From positions 186,001 to 250,000 of the forward strand of contig NZ_JBBKAH010000004.1 of assembly GCF_037652055.1 (NCBI RefSeq): a stretch of 64,000 bases of DNA, in the 5' to 3' direction. The notes under the pieces were generated by a model. The model saw only the letters and a list, made by a program, of their open reading frames with translations, made no database searches and was not told the origin of the DNA. This document shows positions 9,603-18,030 of the stretch, piece after piece. A program made the position numbers and the translations under genes. Source of the stretch: Pelagibius sp037652055. Lineage in GTDB: Bacteria > Pseudomonadota > Alphaproteobacteria > Kiloniellales > Kiloniellaceae. Every line of letters begins with the position of its first letter. The first letter of the stretch is position 1.

Positions 9603-10430
9603 TCAAATGCCGTTCACCTGGACCTTTATCGGTCCTTCGGCACGCCCGTTGATGAACTGGTCGACGTAAGGATTGCCGGAGCGTTCCAGTTCGCTGGCGT
9701 GGTCTGTCCAGATGATCTTGCCCTGGTAGAGCATGGACACGCGGTCGGAAATGCGCCGCGCGCTCGCCATGTCGTGGGTGATCGACAGCGCCGTGGCGCC
9801 CAGGCCCTTCACGCAGTCCACGATGAGGCGGTCGATGACGTCGCCCATGATGGGATCGAGGCCGGTGGTGGGCTCGTCGAAGAAGATGATCTCCGGCTCA
9901 GTCGCGATGGCGCGGGCGAGGCCGACGCGCTTGCGCATGCCGCCGGACAGCTCCGCCGGCATCAGCTTGCCGACGTCATCGCCCAAGCCGACCGCGGCCA
10001 GCTTCTCCAGGGCAATGCCGCGCGCCTTGGCACGCTCCATGCGCTGGCCCTGGATGAGGCCGAAGGCGACGTTCTCCCACACTGTCAGCGAGTCGAAGAG
10101 GGCGGCGTTCTGGAACAGCATGCCGAACTTGCGGCGCACGCGGTCGAGCTCGGAGCCGTAGAGACCGACGACTTCCTCGCCGTCGACCTTGATGGAGCCG
10201 GCGTCAGGGTGCAGCAGGCCGAGAATGCACTTCAGCAGCACCGACTTGCCGCTGCCCGAGCCGCCGATGACCAGCATCGACTCGCCGGGCAGGATGTCGA
10301 GGTCGATGCCGTTCAGCACGACCTTGTCGCCGAACACCTTGGTGAGGCCGCGGATGGCGATCTTCGGCGTGGTGCCCGTCGTGGCTTCGGCGCCGGCCTG
10401 CGTTTCGGAGAGGGCGGGGCTGTCGTTCAT
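9603..10430 (-). CDS. mlaF: ABC transporter ATP-binding protein, MlaF family
   Basis: A 275-residue ATPase of the Mla (maintenance of lipid asymmetry) type, which drives phospholipid movement between inner and outer membrane. Walker A is GGSGSGKS (about residue 56), the signature ELSGGMRKR, and Walker B IIFFDEPTTGLDP; the last is characteristic of MlaF/Ttg2A. The first 22 residues form a non-conserved extension. The start overlaps the mlaE stop by four bases. The substrate-binding MlaD is not next to it and must lie elsewhere if the system is complete. Confidence 0.93.
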   Translation of the reverse strand: MNDSPALSETQAGAEATTGTTPKIAIRGLTKVFGDKVVLNGIDLDILPGESMLVIGGSGSGKSVLLKCILGLLHPDAGSIKVDGEEVVGLYGSELDRVRRKFGMLFQNAALFDSLTVWENVAFGLIQGQRMERAKARGIALEKLAAVGLGDDVGKLMPAELSGGMRKRVGLARAIATEPEIIFFDEPTTGLDPIMGDVIDRLIVDCVKGLGATALSITHDMASARRISDRVSMLYQGKIIWTDHASELERSGNPYVDQFINGRAEGPIKVQVNGI

Positions 10431-11200
10431 CGTGCGAAGAACAGCTCGGTGATGAAGTAGTTGAAGCTGAGGATCAGGATCGAGGCGGAGACCACGGCGT
10501 TGGTGGTCGCCGCGCCGACGCCCTGCGCGCCGCCGCGCGAGTGGTAGCCGTGGTAGCAGCCCATCAGGGTCACCAGGAAGCCGAAGACGCCGGCTTTCAC
10601 CAGGCCGGAGATGACGTCCTGCGTTTCGATGAAGTCCCAGGTGTTCTTCAGGTAGGTCGCCGGGTTGAAGCCCAGCTTCTGCGTCGAGACGATGTAGCCG
10701 CCGAACACGCCGATGATGTCGGCGATCAGGACCAGGATCGGCAGCATGGTGAGGCCGGCGATGAGGCGCGGCGCGATGAGGTACTTGAAGGGATTGGTCG
10801 CCAGCGTCTCGAGCGCGTCGATCTGCTCGGTCACGCGCATGGTTCCGATCTCGGCGGCCATGGAGGCGCCGACCCGTCCGGCGACCATGAGGCCGGCCAG
10901 CACGGGACCCAGCTCGCGGGTGATCGAAACGACGACCACGTTGGGAATGGCGCTTTCCGCCGAGAACCGTGCAAAGCCGGTGTAGCTCTGCAGCGCCAGC
11001 ACCATGCCGGTGAAGATCGCGGTGAGGCCGACCACCGGCAGGGAGTAATAGCCGATCTCGATCATCTGCCGCAGGATCAGGCGCGGGTAGAGCGGCGGCC
11101 GCACACAGTGCGACAGCGACAGCACGGTAAAGAGCGTCAGCCGGCCGGTGGCTTCCAAAAAGGTCAGAAAGGTGCGGCCGATCGGCTGGAGAATCGGCAT
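10427..11200 (-). CDS. mlaE: ABC transporter permease, MlaE family
   Basis: A 257-residue inner-membrane protein with about five or six hydrophobic segments and the MlaE landmarks: an amphipathic N-terminal helix, TAIFTGMVLALQSY, and RELGPVLAGLMVAGRVGAS leading into the conserved EIGTM. It is the partner of MlaF in phospholipid transport. ATG 11200 is preferred over an in-frame TTG one codon upstream; neither has a clear ribosome site. The gene follows alr with a gap of only a few bases. Confidence 0.94.
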   Translation of the reverse strand: MPILQPIGRTFLTFLEATGRLTLFTVLSLSHCVRPPLYPRLILRQMIEIGYYSLPVVGLTAIFTGMVLALQSYTGFARFSAESAIPNVVVVSITRELGPVLAGLMVAGRVGASMAAEIGTMRVTEQIDALETLATNPFKYLIAPRLIAGLTMLPILVLIADIIGVFGGYIVSTQKLGFNPATYLKNTWDFIETQDVISGLVKAGVFGFLVTLMGCYHGYHSRGGAQGVGAATTNAVVSASILILSFNYFITELFFAR

Positions 11201-11206
11201 CAATCG

Positions 11207-12376
11207 CTAATCCACATACAGCCGGTGATAGCGCGCGCCGAGGGAGGTCAGGATTTCGTAGCCGATGGTCCCGGCTTCGCGCGCCAGGGCGTCAACGTCC
11301 TGCTCGCCGTTGAGCAAGTCCGCCCAGTCTCCCGGCTGCACCTTCTCAGGCGCCACTCCGGTTACATCCAGCGCTAGCAAATCCATGGAAACGCGTCCAA
11401 CCACAGGAACCCTATGACCGGCGACCCAGGCATGCCCGCGTGAGGAAATCGACCGCAGGTAGCCATCGGCATAGCCAGCGGCAACGGTCGCGATTCGGGC
11501 CGGCCCCGTGGCGCGGTGGGTGGCACCATAGCCAACGGTCTGAGGAGCGTCAATCGCGCGGATTTGCAGGATTTTTGCCTGTAAACGCACCACTTGGCGC
11601 ATCGGATTCGGAGCCGCCGGGGTCGGGTTCACGCCGTAGAGCGCGACCCCCGGCCGGCCGAGGTCGAAGTGGTAGTCGGGCCCGAGGAAGAGGCCCGAGG
11701 AATTGCAGAACGACACCGGCGCGCGGGGCAGGGCGGTCAGCGCCGCCTTCAGCGCCGCCAGCTGCTCGGCGTTCTTCGGGTGCTGCGGCTCGTCGGCGCA
11801 GGCGAGGTGGCTCAGGACGCAGGTCGGCACGATGCCGTCCAGCCGCCCCGGATCGGCGCGCAGGGCTTCGACCTCGTCGGGCGGCAGGCCCAGGCGGCAC
11901 ATGCCGCTGTCCAGGTGGACGGCGGCCGGCAGCACCTTGTCTCGGCTGCGGGCGAAGGCGGCCCAGGCGTCGATCTGGCCCAGGGAGTTGAGCACCGGCA
12001 GGATGTTGTTGTCGGCGTAGTCCGCCTCGGCGCCGGGCATCAGGCCGTTCAGCACGTAGAGCGAGAGCGCCGGGTGGCACCGGTCGAGCACCGGGCGCAG
12101 CTTCAGGGCCTCGTCGAGCTGGGCGACGAAGAGGCTGCGCGCGCCGGCCTTCACCAGTGCGGGCGCGACCCGCTCGGCGCCCAGGCCGTAGCCGTCGGCC
12201 TTCACCACGGCGCCGACGGCGCGCTGCTGCATGGCAGCCTTGAGGATGCGATAGTTTTCGGCGATGGCGGCGAGGTCGACGGTCAGCACGCCGGCGACGC
12301 GCGGCGGCACCTGGCCAAGGGCGTTCTCTCTCACGGCGCCTGCTGCCGGCTCAGTAGTGGTCGGGGAGGTGGTCAT
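11207..12376 (-). CDS. alr: Alanine racemase
   Basis: A 389-residue fold-type III PLP enzyme converting L- to D-alanine for peptidoglycan. The PLP lysine is in AVVKADGYGLG (about residue 59), the second-base tyrosine region is TVGYGATHRAT, and the C-terminal beta domain has RVSMDLLALDV. The ATG at 12376 lies inside the end of dnaB (26-base overlap) and has no clear ribosome site. The first ~27 residues are low-complexity, so a downstream GTG is also possible. Order dnaB-alr-radA is typical for the group. Confidence 0.95.
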   Translation of the reverse strand: MTTSPTTTEPAAGAVRENALGQVPPRVAGVLTVDLAAIAENYRILKAAMQQRAVGAVVKADGYGLGAERVAPALVKAGARSLFVAQLDEALKLRPVLDRCHPALSLYVLNGLMPGAEADYADNNILPVLNSLGQIDAWAAFARSRDKVLPAAVHLDSGMCRLGLPPDEVEALRADPGRLDGIVPTCVLSHLACADEPQHPKNAEQLAALKAALTALPRAPVSFCNSSGLFLGPDYHFDLGRPGVALYGVNPTPAAPNPMRQVVRLQAKILQIRAIDAPQTVGYGATHRATGPARIATVAAGYADGYLRSISSRGHAWVAGHRVPVVGRVSMDLLALDVTGVAPEKVQPGDWADLLNGEQDVDALAREAGTIGYEILTSLGARYHRLYVD

Positions 12377-13868
12377 CGGCGACCAGGTCGCTGAACCGCG
12401 TGGTGTCGCCGTCGAAGGCGAACTCGCGCGCGCCGATCGGGCCGTGGCGCTGCTTGGCGATGATGATCTCGGCCTTGCCGTAGGCGCGCTCGCAGCGCTC
12501 CTTCCAGCGCTCCAGGCGCTCGTGGTACTTGTTGTCGTCCTCGCCGTCGCGCTGGGACGGTTCGGCGCGCTCCAGGTAGTACTGGTCGCGGTAGATGAAC
12601 ATCACCACGTCGGCGTCCTGCTCGATCGAGCCCGACTCGCGCAGGTCGGACAGCTGCGGACGCTTGTCCTCGCGCTGCTCGACGGCGCGCGACAGCTGCG
12701 ACAGAGCGATCACCGGCACGTCGAGGTCTTTGGCCAGGGCCTTCAGGCCGCGGGTGATCTCGGAGACCTCCTGCACCCGGTTATCGCTGCGCTTGCCCGC
12801 GGGCGGCTGCATCAGCTGCAGGTAATCGATGACGATCAGGCTGAGGCCGTGCTGGCGCTTCAGGCGGCGCGCGCGCGTGCGGACCTGGCTGACCGAGAGG
12901 GCCGGGGTGTCGTCGACGAAGAGCGGCAGCTCGAAGAGTTCGCGGCTCGCTTCGAAGATCTTGTCGAAATCCTCGTCCTGGATGTCGCCGCGGCGCATGG
13001 AATCGGAGCGGACGCCGGTGCGCTCGGCGATGACGCGCGAAGCGAGCTGCTCGGACGACATTTCCAGCGAGAAGAAGGCGACCGGCTGGCGCTGTTCGAT
13101 GGGGTTGCCCTCGGCGTCCTTTTCGGTGCGCGCCGCCGCGGCGACATTGTAGGCGATGTTGGTTGCCAAGGACGTCTTGCCCATGGAGGGGCGCGCCGCG
13201 AGGATCACCAGGTCGGAGGGGTGGAAGCCGCCCAGCAGCTTGTCGAGGTCGTGCAGACCCGAGGACACGCCGGCCAGGCCGTCGCGCCGCATCGCCGCCT
13301 CGGTCATGTGCAGCGATTCCAGCACCGCGGACTTGAAGGTGCTGAGCCCGCCCTCGGTCTCGCCGATCTCGGCCAGCCTGTAGAGCTTGTCTTCGGCGAC
13401 GGCGATCTGCTGGCTGGCGTCGATGTCGAGGTCGTAGTCGAAGGCGTCGTTGACCATGTCCTCGCCCATCGCGATGAGCTGACGGCGCAGGTAGAGGTCG
13501 TGGATCGTCTTGCCGTAGTCGACGGCGTTGATGATGGTGACGTAGCTGGACTGCAGCTGCGCCAGGTATTGCGCACCGCCGACCTCGGTGAGGGCACTCT
13601 CCTGCTCGAAGAGATTTTTCAGCTGGATCGCGTTGGCGATCTGGCCGCGCTCGATCAGCTTGCCGCAGGCCTCGAAGATGCGCGCGTGCACCGCATCGGC
13701 GAAGTGTTCCGCGCGCAGGAAGTCGGACACTTTCTCGTAAGCCGCGTTGTTGGCCAGGATGGCGCCCAGCAGGGCCTGCTCCGCCTCGTCATTGGACGGC
13801 GGCAGGCGCAGGAGGTCTTCGTTCGTCGGACCGAGGAAGGCCGGCAGGTTCGGCTGGGGTGTGTTCAT
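12351..13868 (-). CDS. dnaB: Replicative DNA helicase DnaB
   Basis: A 505-residue helicase that unwinds DNA at the fork. An N-terminal helical domain (from PPSNDEAEQALLGA) is joined by a linker to the RecA-like motor domain with Walker A ARPSMGKTS at about residue 220. Later motifs are FSLEMSSEQL, VIDYLQLM (Walker B) and DLRESGSIEQDADVV. An in-frame TTG at 13904 would add 12 residues, but the ATG at 13868 matches the family start better; neither has a strong ribosome site. The gene lies downstream of a strong terminator and probably has its own promoter. Confidence 0.96.
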   Translation of the reverse strand: MNTPQPNLPAFLGPTNEDLLRLPPSNDEAEQALLGAILANNAAYEKVSDFLRAEHFADAVHARIFEACGKLIERGQIANAIQLKNLFEQESALTEVGGAQYLAQLQSSYVTIINAVDYGKTIHDLYLRRQLIAMGEDMVNDAFDYDLDIDASQQIAVAEDKLYRLAEIGETEGGLSTFKSAVLESLHMTEAAMRRDGLAGVSSGLHDLDKLLGGFHPSDLVILAARPSMGKTSLATNIAYNVAAAARTEKDAEGNPIEQRQPVAFFSLEMSSEQLASRVIAERTGVRSDSMRRGDIQDEDFDKIFEASRELFELPLFVDDTPALSVSQVRTRARRLKRQHGLSLIVIDYLQLMQPPAGKRSDNRVQEVSEITRGLKALAKDLDVPVIALSQLSRAVEQREDKRPQLSDLRESGSIEQDADVVMFIYRDQYYLERAEPSQRDGEDDNKYHERLERWKERCERAYGKAEIIIAKQRHGPIGAREFAFDGDTTRFSDLVADDHLPDHY

Positions 13869-13971
13869 GAGTCCGAAAGCTACGGGAAAAGCCGATATCC
13901 CCAAACAGGACTCTACGGGAGAATCGGGGATAAGGACGATTCTATTCGGTTGACAGGTCTGGCAAAAGAGA

Positions 13972-14002
13972 AACGGCGGCTCCCGCCAGGGGAGCCGCCG
14001 TT
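13972..14002 (-). terminator. Rho-independent terminator of the rpsF-rpsR-rplI operon
   Basis: A perfect 13-base-pair stem (13972-13984 with 13990-14002) closes a five-base loop. On the minus strand it is followed by TTTCTCTTTT. It lies 34 bases after the rplI stop and before dnaB, so it ends the ribosomal protein message and separates it from the helicase gene. Confidence 0.9.
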
Positions 14003-14036
14003 GTCATTCGGCCGGAAGGGCGAGGGGGAGCGGACG

Positions 14037-14642
14037 TTAGTCCTGCTTGGCCTCTTCGCCTGCCGATTCGCCGGCCTCTTCTTGCTGCTCGGTCGCATCG
14101 ACCGCCGCTTCCAGTTCGGCTTCGGCGGCTTCCTCGGCCTGGCGCATCTCTTCCACGCTCATAACCCGGCCGCTCTGCAGCTGGATCTTCGCTTCTTCGT
14201 CGGAACGCGCCACGTTGGCGGTGACGGTCACGATGACCTCCGGGTGCAGTCGGACGCGCACCTTGTGGAGGCCCAGCATCTTGATCACCGGGCCGAGGTC
14301 GACCTGGCCGCGGCTGACGGTGACGCCACCCGCGGTGACCGCTTCGGCGACGTCGCGGCTGGTGACCGAGCCGTAGAGCTGGCCGCTCTCACCCGCCTGA
14401 CGGATGAGGGTCACGGTCATGCCCTCGAGGTCCTTGGCGACCCGCTCGGCTTCTTCGCGGCGTTTCAGGTTCTCGGCTTCGAGCTGAGCCCGCTGGGTTT
14501 CGAAGCGGGCCATGTTCTGCTTGGTGGCCCGCATCGCCTTCTTCTGCGGCAACAGGTAGTTGCGCGCAAAGCCCGGCTTGACCGACACGACGTCGCCCAT
14601 CTGACCGAGCTTCTCGATGCGCTGCATCAGGATCACTTCCAT
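14037..14642 (-). CDS. rplI: 50S ribosomal protein L9
   Basis: A 201-residue L9, a two-domain protein of the large subunit joined by a long helix. The N-domain has GQMGDVVSVKPGFARNYLLP, a signature of L9. The family is usually near 150 residues; here an additional acidic tail of about 45 residues, rich in Glu and Ala, follows the C-domain. The start has AGGAGAACCGAAA upstream. It is the last gene of rpsF-rpsR-rplI. Confidence 0.97.
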   Translation of the reverse strand: MEVILMQRIEKLGQMGDVVSVKPGFARNYLLPQKKAMRATKQNMARFETQRAQLEAENLKRREEAERVAKDLEGMTVTLIRQAGESGQLYGSVTSRDVAEAVTAGGVTVSRGQVDLGPVIKMLGLHKVRVRLHPEVIVTVTANVARSDEEAKIQLQSGRVMSVEEMRQAEEAAEAELEAAVDATEQQEEAGESAGEEAKQD

Positions 14643-14665
14643 TTTCGGTTCTCCTGCTAGGGCGC

Positions 14666-14920
14666 TTACTTCAGCACGTAGGGCAGAAGAGCGAGGAAGC
14701 GGGCACGCTTGATGGCGCGCGCGAGCTCACGCTGCTTCTTGGCCGACACGGCGGTGATACGGCTCGGCACGATCTTGCCGCGCTCCGACACGAAGCGCTG
14801 CATCAGACGCGTGTCCTTGTAGTCGATCTTCGGTGCCTTCGGCCCGGAGAACGGGCAGCTCTTGCGGCGACGGAAGAACGGGCGACGGCCACCGCCGCCA
14901 CCGACAACTTGCACACTCAT
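14666..14920 (-). CDS. rpsR: 30S ribosomal protein S18
   Basis: An 84-residue S18 with the expected basic N-terminus (RRPFFRRRKSCPFSG), then the core with YKD, LMQRFVSERGKI and the conserved ending AIKRARFLALLPY. It binds S6 on the platform of the small subunit. Its ATG overlaps the rpsF stop (ATGA), so the two partner proteins are translationally coupled. Confidence 0.97.
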   Translation of the reverse strand: MSVQVVGGGGGRRPFFRRRKSCPFSGPKAPKIDYKDTRLMQRFVSERGKIVPSRITAVSAKKQRELARAIKRARFLALLPYVLK

Positions 14921-15420
14921 TCTGCAGCTCCTTCACTGGAGGTCGCTCTTTCCTCGCGCGGACCGCCTTCACGCGGGCCGCCCTCACGCGGGCCACGGTC
15001 GCGGTAGCCGCCTTCGCGCGGACCACGGCGGTCGCCCCGGTCGCCCCGGTCACCGCGATCGCCACGGCCCCCACGGTCGCCCCGGTCGTCGCGGCGATCA
15101 CGCGCCTGCATCACGATGGAGGGGCCTTCCTCCAGCTCTTCGACGCGCACGGTCAGGTAGCGGATGACATCGTCGCTGAGGCGCATGTTGCGCTCCATCT
15201 CGTGCAGCGCCGCCGCCGGCGCATCGATGCGCAGCATGACGTAGTGGCCCTTGCGGTTCTTCTTGATCCGGTAGGCCAGGGTACGCAGCCCCCAGTACTC
15301 GGATCCCGCGACTCGGCCGCCGTTGTCTTCGAGGATTTTGGTGTATTCCGCCACCAGGCCTTCGACCTGAGACGTGGCGACGTCCTGGCGTGCAATCAGC
15401 ACGCACTCGTAGAATGCCAT
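14917..15420 (-). CDS. rpsF: 30S ribosomal protein S6 with a repetitive Arg/Gly/Asp tail
   Basis: A 167-residue S6. The first ~100 residues are the conserved ferredoxin-like domain (YECVLIARQDV start, GHYVMLRID, RYLTVRVEELEEGPS). From about residue 107 the chain becomes low-complexity: consecutive RGD/RGG units followed by GPREGG repeats. The coding repeats are obvious in the DNA at about 14950-15100. Similar, shorter basic tails occur in other alphaproteobacterial S6 proteins. GAGGGAG serves as ribosome site about 6 bases before the ATG. Confidence 0.96.
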   Translation of the reverse strand: MAFYECVLIARQDVATSQVEGLVAEYTKILEDNGGRVAGSEYWGLRTLAYRIKKNRKGHYVMLRIDAPAAALHEMERNMRLSDDVIRYLTVRVEELEEGPSIVMQARDRRDDRGDRGGRGDRGDRGDRGDRRGPREGGYRDRGPREGGPREGGPREERATSSEGAAE

Positions 15421-15447
15421 TCTGTACTCCCTCTGGCTATTCGTGGA

Positions 15448-15474
15448 CCGGCGCTGGTCGGACCAGCCGCCCGG
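15448..15474 (-). promoter_or_regulatory. Hairpin in the rpsF leader
   Basis: In the 5' leader of rpsF, 28 bases before its start, GCTGGT and ACCAGC pair around a three-base CCG loop, with an outer CCGG/CCGG pairing across a small internal loop. S6:S18 is known in several bacteria to bind and repress its own leader through a CCG-containing structure. Whether this hairpin is that site is inference. Confidence 0.4.
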
Positions 15475-15570
15475 CCCTAGCCGACCCTCTTATAAGGCCG
15501 GCAAGGAGCGCCTTGCGTCTTTATCCCGGGACACGCCAAAAAGCGCTGCCCAAGGCCGCAAAGCCGCGGG

Positions 15571-15598
15571 ACTATACACTTTATCCTCCCCCAGGCAA
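15571..15598 (-). promoter_or_regulatory. Likely promoter of rpsF-rpsR-rplI
   Basis: On the minus strand TTGCCT (15593-15598) and TATAGT (15571-15576) are separated by 16 bases, a good sigma-70 type match. The predicted transcript would carry a leader of about 145 bases before rpsF, containing the hairpin at 15448-15474 and another, GCAAGG/CCTTGC. The interval 15421-15780 between rpsF and fabD holds this and the fabD promoter but no gene. Confidence 0.5.
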
Positions 15599-15688
15599 GA
15601 GGGCGCGTGCGGTCCCCTTCCGGGCCTAAGGGAGCGACTCTTCACCATTGTAAGGCGCGGTTTTCCGGCCTTTGAGCGCCAATCTGGC

Positions 15689-15716
15689 TTGACAGCCAAG
15701 TCAGCGTGTCTATGTG
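15689..15716 (+). promoter_or_regulatory. Likely promoter of fabD
   Basis: TTGACA at 15689-15694 is a perfect -35 element. Sixteen bases later TATGTG (15711-15716) is a partial -10. Transcription would begin about 55-60 bases before the fabD ATG. A perfect hexamer in this divergent intergenic region supports the call. Confidence 0.5.
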
Positions 15717-15780
15717 TGGGCCGGTGTGGCGTTCGCCGACACATGACCTCCAACCACAAGATCCAGCGGAGTTACCTTCC

Positions 15781-16722
15781 ATGACCCTCGCTTTCGTGTT
15801 CCCGGGGCAGGGGTCCCAGGCGGTTGGCATGGGCCAGGCGCTGGCCGAGGCATTTCCCGTCGCCCGCCACATCTTCGAGGAGGTCGACGATGCCCTGGGC
15901 TTCCACCTGTCGCGGCTGATGCGCGAGGGACCGGAGGAGGAACTGCGCCTGACCGCCAACGCCCAGCCGGCCCTGATGGCGGTCAGCATGGCGGTGGTGC
16001 GGGTGCTGGAGAGCGAGGGCAACTGGCGCCTCGGCGACAAGGCGGCCTTCGTGGCCGGGCACTCCCTGGGAGAATATTCCGCTCTGGCGGCCGCCGGCAG
16101 CCTGGGCCTTGACGATGCCGCGCGCCTGCTGCGCCGTCGCGGCCAAGCCATGCAGGAGGCCGTGCCGGTGGGCGAGGGGGCCATGGCGGCGCTGCTGGGG
16201 CTCGACCTGGCGGCGGCCCAGGAGGTCGCCGCCGAGGCCGCGCAGGGTGAGGTTTGCGCCGCCGCCAACGACAACGCGCCGGGCCAGGTCGTGATCAGCG
16301 GACACACTGCCGCCGTCGAGCGGGCCTGCGAGATCGCCAAGACCAAGGGCGCCAAGCGGGCGGTGATGCTCCCGGTCAGCGCGCCCTTCCACTGCAGCCT
16401 GATGGCGCCGGCCGCCGAGGTGATGGCCGAGGCGCTGGCGGGCGTCGAGGTGGCCATGCCGGCTGTGCCGCTGGTCGCCAACGTCACCGCCAGCCACCTG
16501 AGCGACCCGGAGGAGATCCGCCGCAAGCTGGTGGAGCAGGTCACCGGCATGGTGCGCTGGCGCGAGGGCGTTGCCTACATGGCAGGCCAGGGGGTCGAGA
16601 CCGTGATCGAGTTGGGCGCCGGCAAGGTGCTGAGCGGCCTTGCCAAGCGTATCGACCGGACCCTGGCGGCCCACAGTGTTGAGACGCCGCAGGAAGTCGA
16701 AGCCATCTTAGGCCAGATCTGA
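15781..16722 (+). CDS. fabD: Malonyl-CoA:ACP transacylase
   Basis: A 313-residue enzyme that loads malonate onto ACP. It begins MTLAFVFPGQGSQ, the standard family start; an in-frame upstream ATG would add 25 unrelated residues. The catalytic serine is in GHSLGEYSA (about residue 93), followed by the conserved arginine segment and the histidine of VSAPFHCSLM near residue 203. It heads the fabD-fabG-acpP-fabF cluster. Confidence 0.97.
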   Translation: MTLAFVFPGQGSQAVGMGQALAEAFPVARHIFEEVDDALGFHLSRLMREGPEEELRLTANAQPALMAVSMAVVRVLESEGNWRLGDKAAFVAGHSLGEYSALAAAGSLGLDDAARLLRRRGQAMQEAVPVGEGAMAALLGLDLAAAQEVAAEAAQGEVCAAANDNAPGQVVISGHTAAVERACEIAKTKGAKRAVMLPVSAPFHCSLMAPAAEVMAEALAGVEVAMPAVPLVANVTASHLSDPEEIRRKLVEQVTGMVRWREGVAYMAGQGVETVIELGAGKVLSGLAKRIDRTLAAHSVETPQEVEAILGQI

Positions 16723-16810
16723 AGAAGCCGCGCCATGCGGCCCGAAGCCCCGCCGGCCCGAGGCCGAACCGGGACACCGCTTGAAGCTTTATCGTCGTGG
16801 AGACGTCTTG

Positions 16811-17548
16811 ATGCTTGATTTGACTGAAAAGATTGCCCTGGTGACCGGCGCCTCGGGTGGCATCGGCGGCGCCATCGCGCGGCGCCTGCATGCCCAGGGC
16901 GCCACGGTGGCGCTGAGCGGCACGCGCGCCGAAGCGCTGGAAGCGCTGGCCGGCGAGCTGGGCGCGCGGGCCCATGTCATGACCTGCAACCTCGCCGAAG
17001 AAGGCGAGGCGAGCGCGTTGGTCGGACGCGTCGAACAGGAGCTCGGTCACCTCGACATTCTGGTCAACAACGCCGGCCTGACCCGCGACGGCCTGGCCAT
17101 GCGTATGAAGGACGAGGACTGGCGCGAGGTCATCGAGGTGAACCTGACTGCCGCCTTCCGGCTCTCCAAGGCCGCCCTGAAGGGCATGATGAAGCGGCGC
17201 TGGGGTCGCATCATCGGAATCAGCTCAATCGTCGGTGTGACCGGGAATCCGGGCCAGGCCAACTATGTGGCTTCCAAGGCCGGCCTGATCGGCATGTCCA
17301 AGGCGCTGGCCCTGGAAGTGGCGAGTCGCGGAATCACCGTGAACTGCGTGGCGCCGGGCATGATCGAGACGCCGATGACCGACGCGCTCAATGAACAGCA
17401 GCACGCCCGGCTGCTCGCAGCGATTCCAATGCAACGCCTTGGAAACCCAGATGAAATCGCATCGGCCGTGGCGTATCTCGCGAGCGAGGAAGCGGGCTAT
17501 GTGACGGGCCAAACCTTGCATGTAAACGGGGGAATGGCCATGATATGA
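16811..17548 (+). CDS. fabG: 3-oxoacyl-ACP reductase
   Basis: A 245-residue SDR that reduces 3-oxoacyl-ACP with NADPH in fatty acid elongation. It shows TGASGGIGG (cofactor loop), NNAGLTRDGL, the serine in GISSIVGVTGNPGQ and the YVASK catalytic pair, and ends VTGQTLHVNGGMAMI as FabG does. ATG 16811 is preferred to an upstream ATG at 16781 because GGAG lies about 9 bases before it and the protein then begins at the family position. Context between fabD and acpP makes the assignment firm. Confidence 0.96.
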   Translation: MLDLTEKIALVTGASGGIGGAIARRLHAQGATVALSGTRAEALEALAGELGARAHVMTCNLAEEGEASALVGRVEQELGHLDILVNNAGLTRDGLAMRMKDEDWREVIEVNLTAAFRLSKAALKGMMKRRWGRIIGISSIVGVTGNPGQANYVASKAGLIGMSKALALEVASRGITVNCVAPGMIETPMTDALNEQQHARLLAAIPMQRLGNPDEIASAVAYLASEEAGYVTGQTLHVNGGMAMI

Positions 17549-17711
17549 CGCCTGCGGGGGGACCCACTTCGAGTAGGCGTCTGTAGGGCGTTGGCAAACC
17601 TTTAAGAACTGTGATAAGAGGCGGCGCCTTGCCTAGAGGCAGGGTGGTCATCCGCTGTGACGGCAACCGCTTCCCGCTAAGAAGCATTGAAGAACCTGAG
17701 GGCTAATTCTT

Positions 17712-17948
17712 ATGAGCAACGACATCGCCGAGCGCGTGAAGAAGATCGTCGTCGAACATCTGGGCGTCGATGATGCGAAGGTTACTGAGTCTGCGAGTTT
17801 CATCGACGATCTGGGCGCCGACAGCCTGGACACCGTGGAACTGGTGATGGCTTTCGAGGAAGAGTTTGGCTGCGAGATTCCCGATGACGCGGCGGAGAAG
17901 ATCGTCACCGTCAAGGACGCGATCGACTTCATTCAGGAACACTCCTGA
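17712..17948 (+). CDS. acpP: Acyl carrier protein
   Basis: A 78-residue acidic helical protein carrying growing acyl chains. The phosphopantetheine attachment serine is Ser38 in GADSLDTVE. Length and the DSL motif match AcpP exactly. It is preceded by 163 bases without a gene, including TTGGCA (17591-17596) and a weak GATAAG-like -10, so it may have its own strong promoter, as is usual for this abundant protein. Confidence 0.98.
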   Translation: MSNDIAERVKKIVVEHLGVDDAKVTESASFIDDLGADSLDTVELVMAFEEEFGCEIPDDAAEKIVTVKDAIDFIQEHS

Positions 17949-18030
17949 GCCAACGGCGATGGCGGCGGGGGCGCGCTAGGCGTCTGACGCTGCCGCTCCA
18001 TCATCTCGCCGCATAAAGGCCGCTTGCAGT

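Noticed and set aside
12264..14660. Plus-strand open frame of 798 codons opposite dnaB and rplI
   Set aside because: It runs through a terminator and two well-supported genes on the other strand and has no recognisable protein features.
14941..15100. CRISPR-like or tandem repeat array
   Set aside because: The repeats are the codons of the RGD/GPREGG tail of S6, without spacers.
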